From Streptomyces toyocaensis (GTDB taxonomy: Bacteria > Actinomycetota > Actinomycetes > Streptomycetales > Streptomycetaceae), in contig NZ_JFCB01000005.1 in NCBI RefSeq assembly GCF_000725125.1, positions 186,001-250,000 on the forward strand: a stretch of DNA of 64,000 bases. Direction: 5' to 3'. The notes beneath the pieces are model-generated. The model did not search any database and was not told the origin of the DNA. It saw nothing but the letters and a program-made list of their open reading frames with translations. Shown piece by piece: positions 60,603 to 64,000 of the stretch (the stretch's first letter is position 1; each line of letters begins with the position of its first letter). A program made the position numbers and the translations under genes.

Positions 60603-60764
60603 GTGCCGCACCAGGACGACGAGCAGCCTTCCGCCCGACACCTCACGACCACCACCGAGCAGGGCCCCTTCTGCACGGCCCGCTGCACCTGCGGCTGGCG
60701 GGGCCCGGCCAGAAGAGCCAGGAGCCAGGCCCGCACGGACGCCCAGAACCACACGGGCGGGTGA
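60603..60764 (+). CDS. 53-aa cysteine-motif protein
   Basis: The frame reads VPHQDDEQPSARHLTTTTEQ, GPFCTARCTCGWRGPARRAR and SQARTDAQNHTGG. The CxxxCxCGW-RG-ARRAR core is a conserved zinc-ribbon-like half motif that I recall in small streptomycete proteins (GPFxTARCxCGWRGP). It is divergent from the lipoprotein gene, 104 bp between starts. Function unknown; metal or nucleic-acid binding is possible. Confidence 0.62.
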   Translation: MPHQDDEQPSARHLTTTTEQGPFCTARCTCGWRGPARRARSQARTDAQNHTGG

Positions 60765-60863
60765 CGGAACCGGCAGGGGCGACGCCCCCACCCGGCCCCC
60801 GGAACGCCAGAACGGCCCGCCCGGGGAGACCGGGCGGACCGTCCGTGGTCACACGCTGCGGGC

Positions 60864-61577
60864 TCAGGCAGCCAGATCCCTCTCGTCCGCGTCCGCGCCG
60901 ACGCCCGCCGTCCCGTTCCGGGCCCCCTGGACCACCCTCCGCCCCTCGTGCTGCGGCCGGGCCGTGATCAGCCACGCACCGCGCGGCGACCGCTCGACCG
61001 CCCGCATCAGCGGGGTCAGGAGCGCCATGGCGAGCGGCGACAGCAGCAGCGCGACGGCCGTACCCAGCGCGAGCCCGCCCACCACGTCCGTCGGGTAGTG
61101 CACGCCCATGTAGACCCGGATGAACCCGCCCAGCAGTCCGAACACCAGGCCGATGAGCCCGAGCCGCCGGTTGGCCAGGAACAGCCCCACCGCCAGCGCC
61201 ATGCAGAGCGTCGCGTGGTCGCTGACGAACGAGTAGTCGGTCTTGCCCTGGACGAGGACTTCCAGCCCCTCGTGGTCGTTGAACGGCCGTGGCCGCTCCA
61301 CGAATCCGCGGATCGGCACGTTCACCAGGACGGCCACTCCGGCCGCGAGCGGGGCCCACACCAGGGCCGCCACGGTCGGGGCCGCGTCCTCCCCGCCCCG
61401 CTTCCTGACGCCCCACCAGCACCACGCCAGCAGCGCCACCAGGGCGAACAGCAGGCCGAACTCGCCCACGAACTCCATCAGGTGGTCGAACCACGGCGGG
61501 GCGGCCTTGGCGAGGCCGTTGATGTCGTACAGCAGGTCGACGTCGGGGTTCGACCCGGAATCGGCGAGTCCAGCCAT
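60864..61577 (-). CDS. PAP2-family membrane phosphatase
   Basis: A 237-aa protein with about six membrane helices. The PAP2 signature is in three parts: RGFVERPRPF (motif 1), FVSDHAT (motif 2, usually PSGH) and RVYMGVHYPTDVVGG (motif 3 with catalytic His). It probably dephosphorylates undecaprenyl pyrophosphate or lipid phosphates. The C-terminal 40 residues are polar and variable. ATG at 61577. Confidence 0.87.
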   Translation of the reverse strand: MAGLADSGSNPDVDLLYDINGLAKAAPPWFDHLMEFVGEFGLLFALVALLAWCWWGVRKRGGEDAAPTVAALVWAPLAAGVAVLVNVPIRGFVERPRPFNDHEGLEVLVQGKTDYSFVSDHATLCMALAVGLFLANRRLGLIGLVFGLLGGFIRVYMGVHYPTDVVGGLALGTAVALLLSPLAMALLTPLMRAVERSPRGAWLITARPQHEGRRVVQGARNGTAGVGADADERDLAA

Positions 61578-61769
61578 GGTGCTGCGGCCCCTTCGTCATC
61601 TCTCTCGGCGCACGGTGTGCACGCCGCTGCTGCCACCCCCGTGGTTTCGGCTACCACAACAGGAACGCACGGCTCCCGCTGATACGTTCCACACTCCACC
61701 GAATGATCACGCAGACGTTATCGAAGAGAGATGCATCTCCGCAGCTCAGGGGGAGGGTTAACGCTGCGC

Positions 61770-62774
61770 TCACACGGTCGTGGGCAACGCTTTCGCGCCA
61801 TCTTCGGTGACACGGGTGGCACCGAAGTAGTCAGGCGTGTCGATCGGGTCGAATCGGATCACGGCACCCGGCCGGGGCGCGTCGATCATGTACCCGCCTC
61901 CGACATAAATGCCCACATGCCGGATGGCCCGTGAATTGGTCAGGTCGTCCGAGAAGAACACCAGATCGCCCGGGAGCAGCTCCTCCCGCTTCGGGTGCGG
62001 ACCCGCGTTGTACTGGTCGTTGGCCACCCGCGGCAGCGTGATCCCCACGCTCTCGTACGCCGCCTTCGTCAGCCCGGAGCAGTCGAAACGTCCGCCCTGC
62101 TCAGCGGTGCCGTTGCCGCCCCACAGATACAGGGTGCCGAGCTTCTTCTGCGCGTACGCGATGGCCCCGGCGGCCTGCTCCGACGGATCGACCCGCCCCA
62201 CCGGCGCCGCGAAGCTCTCCTCCAGCGCACGGATGCGCTTGACGTAGTTCTGCGTCTCCTCGTACGGCGGAACTCCCCCGTACTTGATCACCGCGTAGGC
62301 CCCGGCGTTGTAGGAGGCGAGCATGTTTTCGGTCAGATTCCCGCCGACGTCCTTCACATAGGACGCGAGCGTGCAGTCGTACTTCGCCGCCGACGGGATC
62401 GCGTCCTTCGGGTCCCACACGTCACGGTCCCCGTCCCCGTCGCCGTCGATCCCGTGCGTGGCCCAGGTGCCGGGGATGAACTGGGCGATGCCCTGCGCCG
62501 CCGCGTGGCTCTGCGCCTTCGGGTTGAATCCGCTCTCCTGGTAGAGCTGGGCGGCGAGCAGAGCGGGGTTGATGGCGGGACAGAGATTGCCCCACGTCGA
62601 GACGAGCTGCTGGTACGCGGCCGGCACGCTCCCCTTGGCCAGCGCCTTGGCCGCCCCGCCGCCCACCCCGTTGACCAGGTTCCCGGCGACGACGTAGACC
62701 CCGACGACGAGCACCATCACGAAGGCGAGCACGGAACCGACGGCGAGAGTCGCGCCGACCCACACCTTACGCAC
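61770..62774 (-). CDS. lytic transglycosylase plus NlpC/P60 two-domain cell-wall hydrolase
   Basis: A 334-aa protein with an N-terminal membrane anchor (about 5-30, VWVGATLAVGSVLAFVMVLV). The SLT-like domain (about 55-180) has catalytic Glu in LYQESGFNPKAQSHA, then AQGIAQFIPGTW and NMLASYNAG. The NlpC/P60 domain (about 205-334) has catalytic Cys in RFDCSGLTKAAY and His in IRHVGIYVG. It can cut both glycan strands and stem peptides, a layout typical of conjugation-type systems. GTG at 62774 is chosen after GAGGGG. Confidence 0.87.
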   Translation of the reverse strand: MRKVWVGATLAVGSVLAFVMVLVVGVYVVAGNLVNGVGGGAAKALAKGSVPAAYQQLVSTWGNLCPAINPALLAAQLYQESGFNPKAQSHAAAQGIAQFIPGTWATHGIDGDGDGDRDVWDPKDAIPSAAKYDCTLASYVKDVGGNLTENMLASYNAGAYAVIKYGGVPPYEETQNYVKRIRALEESFAAPVGRVDPSEQAAGAIAYAQKKLGTLYLWGGNGTAEQGGRFDCSGLTKAAYESVGITLPRVANDQYNAGPHPKREELLPGDLVFFSDDLTNSRAIRHVGIYVGGGYMIDAPRPGAVIRFDPIDTPDYFGATRVTEDGAKALPTTV

Positions 62775-62923
62775 CGTCAACCACCCCTCACCGTCCGGCA
62801 GTCCACCGCCGCCCGACAGTGTAGAGGCGGCACCGGCCATTCGGGGTGATCACGTACGACGAGATGCGCGGTCGGCCACGCCTCCCCCCAGCCGGAGCCT
62901 CGTTGCCCGACGTCACACACCGT

Positions 62924-62938
62924 GATACACAGAGTGAC
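62924..62938. promoter_or_regulatory. candidate BldD box
   Basis: GATACACAGAGTGAC agrees with the BldD consensus (nTnACnCWGnGTnAn) at 8 of 9 fixed positions. It lies between the cell-wall hydrolase gene and the plus-strand membrane operon. Read by eye; needs binding data. Confidence 0.4.
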
Positions 62939-63052
62939 GATACGACTCTTCACCCTTCGGAGCGCGCCCCTGCCGGAGTCCGGCGCGCGCCGGTGGCAAG
63001 CTATTTGTACGAAACCCGCCAACGGATGACGCCAAGTCGACATACGACAGCG

Positions 63053-63071
63053 TCATTGTCGGCGACAATGA
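63053..63071. promoter_or_regulatory. perfect 19-bp palindrome upstream of membrane operon
   Basis: TCATTGTCG-G-CGACAATGA has 9-bp arms. It lies 53 bp before the GTG at 63124. Possible operator; no known regulator recognised. Confidence 0.5.
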
Positions 63072-63123
63072 GGCCTGACCTCTGCACCACCGCAGGGGAT
63101 GCGGAACTACCCATACAGGGGCG

Positions 63124-63441
63124 GTGACTTACATGTTCTTCGCGGCCGACGAGGGAGACATCAACACCATTATCGGCGGGATCGCTCCGGATTGGGGCCC
63201 CTTCGGCAGCCTGGGCAACGAGGCCAAGATCATGATCGAAGTGGTCATGGCGGTCGCCATCCTCATCTGCCTGGGCATCGCCATCTGGGGGGCGGCCAAA
63301 CAGCGCATCGGCGCCACCGCGTTGAGGGACACGTTCAGTGCCGAACAGGGCAAGGGCCTCATCATCGCGGGGCTGACGGGTGTCTTCATCATCGGTTCAC
63401 TCGGCACGCTGTTCACCATCGTGTACGGCATGGCCGTATAG
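63124..63441 (+). CDS. small integral membrane protein, first gene of a conserved operon
   Basis: A 105-aa protein: an acidic N-terminus (FFAADEGDINTIIGGIAPDW), then two membrane helices (about 38-57 and 80-103) separated by a polar loop with AAKQRIGATALRDTF. The layout resembles TrbC/VirB2-like or conjugation-type small subunits, and the neighbour encodes a transglycosylase. Position corresponds to the cmd (SCO4126-4131) membrane-protein cluster of S. coelicolor linked to differentiation. Start GTG at 63124 or ATG at 63133. Confidence 0.75.
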   Translation: MTYMFFAADEGDINTIIGGIAPDWGPFGSLGNEAKIMIEVVMAVAILICLGIAIWGAAKQRIGATALRDTFSAEQGKGLIIAGLTGVFIIGSLGTLFTIVYGMAV

Positions 63442-63531
63442 GTTCCGCACCATCGGTCCCCACCGGGCACGCCCGGCTCCCCTCCATCCCACCCGCCCGT
63501 CGTGCCCACCGGCTGAGGTTGCGTCTCCCTG

Positions 63532-63645
63532 ATGTCCAGTCACCACACCGCGCCCGAACGGGAGCCGACACGGCTACCGTCGTACGTGGAGTACCCGGAG
63601 TACGAGGTGTTTCCGCACGACGCTGAGGGGGCGTACGCGGCATGA
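63532..63645 (+). CDS. 37-aa small protein coupled to the next gene
   Basis: The frame reads MSSHHTAPEREPTRLPSYVE and YPEYEVFPHDAEGAYAA. It is acidic and Tyr/Pro-rich, with no domain. Its stop overlaps the next start by 4 nt (ATGA), which favours a real coupled gene, but the ribosome binding site is weak. Confidence 0.42.
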   Translation: MSSHHTAPEREPTRLPSYVEYPEYEVFPHDAEGAYAA

Positions 63646-64000
63646 GTCTCGGAGACGACACGGGCCAGACCCGCACCCGCCTGCCGGAAGGAGGCGGCGA
63701 CCCGTACGGCGGCGCGCGCAGAGGCGGCCGTTCGTCCTCGCGCAGCCTCGTCACGGTGGTCGGCGTGGTGGTCCTCCTCATCGCCGCGATCGCCTTCGCG
63801 AACCGTGGAGGCGGCGACTCCGACGCCGGGGAGAGCGCGGGGGACTCCCCCAAGGCGGCGGCGACGGCCCCTTCGGGGCGGAAGCCGGTGGACGCGCAGA
63901 CGACAGGCATCCCCTCGGGCTTCCCCCACGACCGCCAGGGCGCGCAGAGCGCGGCGGCGAACTACGCGGTGGCACTGGGCTCCGGCGAGATGTTCAACAA
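63642..64000 (+). CDS. membrane-anchored protein, 3' end cut by window edge
   Basis: From ATG at 63642 the frame stays open to the end (about 119 residues). It has a polar N-terminus rich in G, R and S, one membrane helix (about 38-52, VTVVGVVVLLIAAIAFA), then an extracytoplasmic Asp/Ser/Ala-rich linker and the start of a folded domain (SAAANYAVALGSGEMF). It probably belongs to the same conserved differentiation-linked operon as the gene at 63124. Function unknown. Confidence 0.72.
   Translation, partial: MSLGDDTGQTRTRLPEGGGDPYGGARRGGRSSSRSLVTVVGVVVLLIAAIAFANRGGGDSDAGESAGDSPKAAATAPSGRKPVDAQTTGIPSGFPHDRQGAQSAAANYAVALGSGEMFN

Overview
The window looks like a chromosomal core segment of a Streptomyces. 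It has very high GC with strong third-position bias and many GTG starts. Leucine TTA codons are nearly absent: I found only two, in a HelD-like gene and in a CHAD gene. Lineage markers are present: mycothiol biosynthesis (mshA, mshD), devA/devB and a devA paralogue, rsiG, nur, glnR, pst and ppk. Gene order matches, in reverse, the region I remember from S. coelicolor around SCO4204 (mshA) down to SCO4130.

Layout. 1-3.9 kb: a DUF433/PIN toxin-antitoxin pair cut by the left edge, an orphan VapB antitoxin, a methyltransferase and small metabolic or regulatory genes. 3.8-11.5 kb: core genes (ybjN-like, mshA, methyltransferase, NlpC/P60 hydrolase, receiver-SpoIIE phosphatase, and the DUF2516 / HbhA-like / XRE trio also known from mycobacteria). 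11.6-16.4 kb: an accessory island with an AbiTii abortive-infection-type protein, a frameshifted HNH nuclease remnant, a HelR/HelD-like RNA polymerase ATPase gene with a TTA codon, a three-copy 20-bp repeat and an MBL-fold protein. 16.5-23.5 kb: DinB, a divergent HxlR/imine-reductase pair, then a minus-strand unit of a double phosphotransferase-fold protein, a TetR regulator and a second HelD-like ATPase, with a palindromic operator before the ATPase. 23.7-27.1 kb: devB-devA and the devA paralogue, each regulator divergent from a paralogous 61-62 aa membrane protein. 27-35.4 kb: an Eis-like acetyltransferase, rsiG, dtd, an operon of a 32-aa membrane peptide, nitrobindin-like protein, nur and ygfZ, then a thiosulfate sulfurtransferase operon behind a leaderless cysteine-containing leader peptide. 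35.4-36.3 kb: non-coding DNA with a 25-bp tandem repeat. 36.3-48.4 kb: membrane and MoaD-like genes, glnR, a LacI regulator, an HtrA-like protease with an MprAB-like two-component system, a 5'-nucleotidase, mshD and a decayed membrane gene. 48.7-58.8 kb: a phosphate block of ppk, CHAD, Nudix, pstSCAB (with a PhoP-box array), pit and a PhoU-like gene. 58.9-64 kb: csoR with its operator, small conserved proteins, a lipoprotein, PAP2, a lytic transglycosylase-NlpC protein and the start of a membrane-protein operon cut by the right edge.

How genes work together. The phosphate block couples high-affinity uptake (Pst), low-affinity uptake (Pit plus a PhoU-like partner), polyphosphate turnover (Ppk, CHAD) and phosphate release (5'-nucleotidase). 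MshA and MshD supply the first and last steps of mycothiol synthesis. DevA, its paralogue and RsiG belong to developmental control, and a BldD-like box precedes the last operon. Many genes here start directly 6-8 nt after a TAnnnT -10 element, which suggests leaderless mRNAs.

No rRNA, tRNA, CRISPR array or intact transposase was seen. All family names come from reading motifs and memory of protein families; no database search was run.
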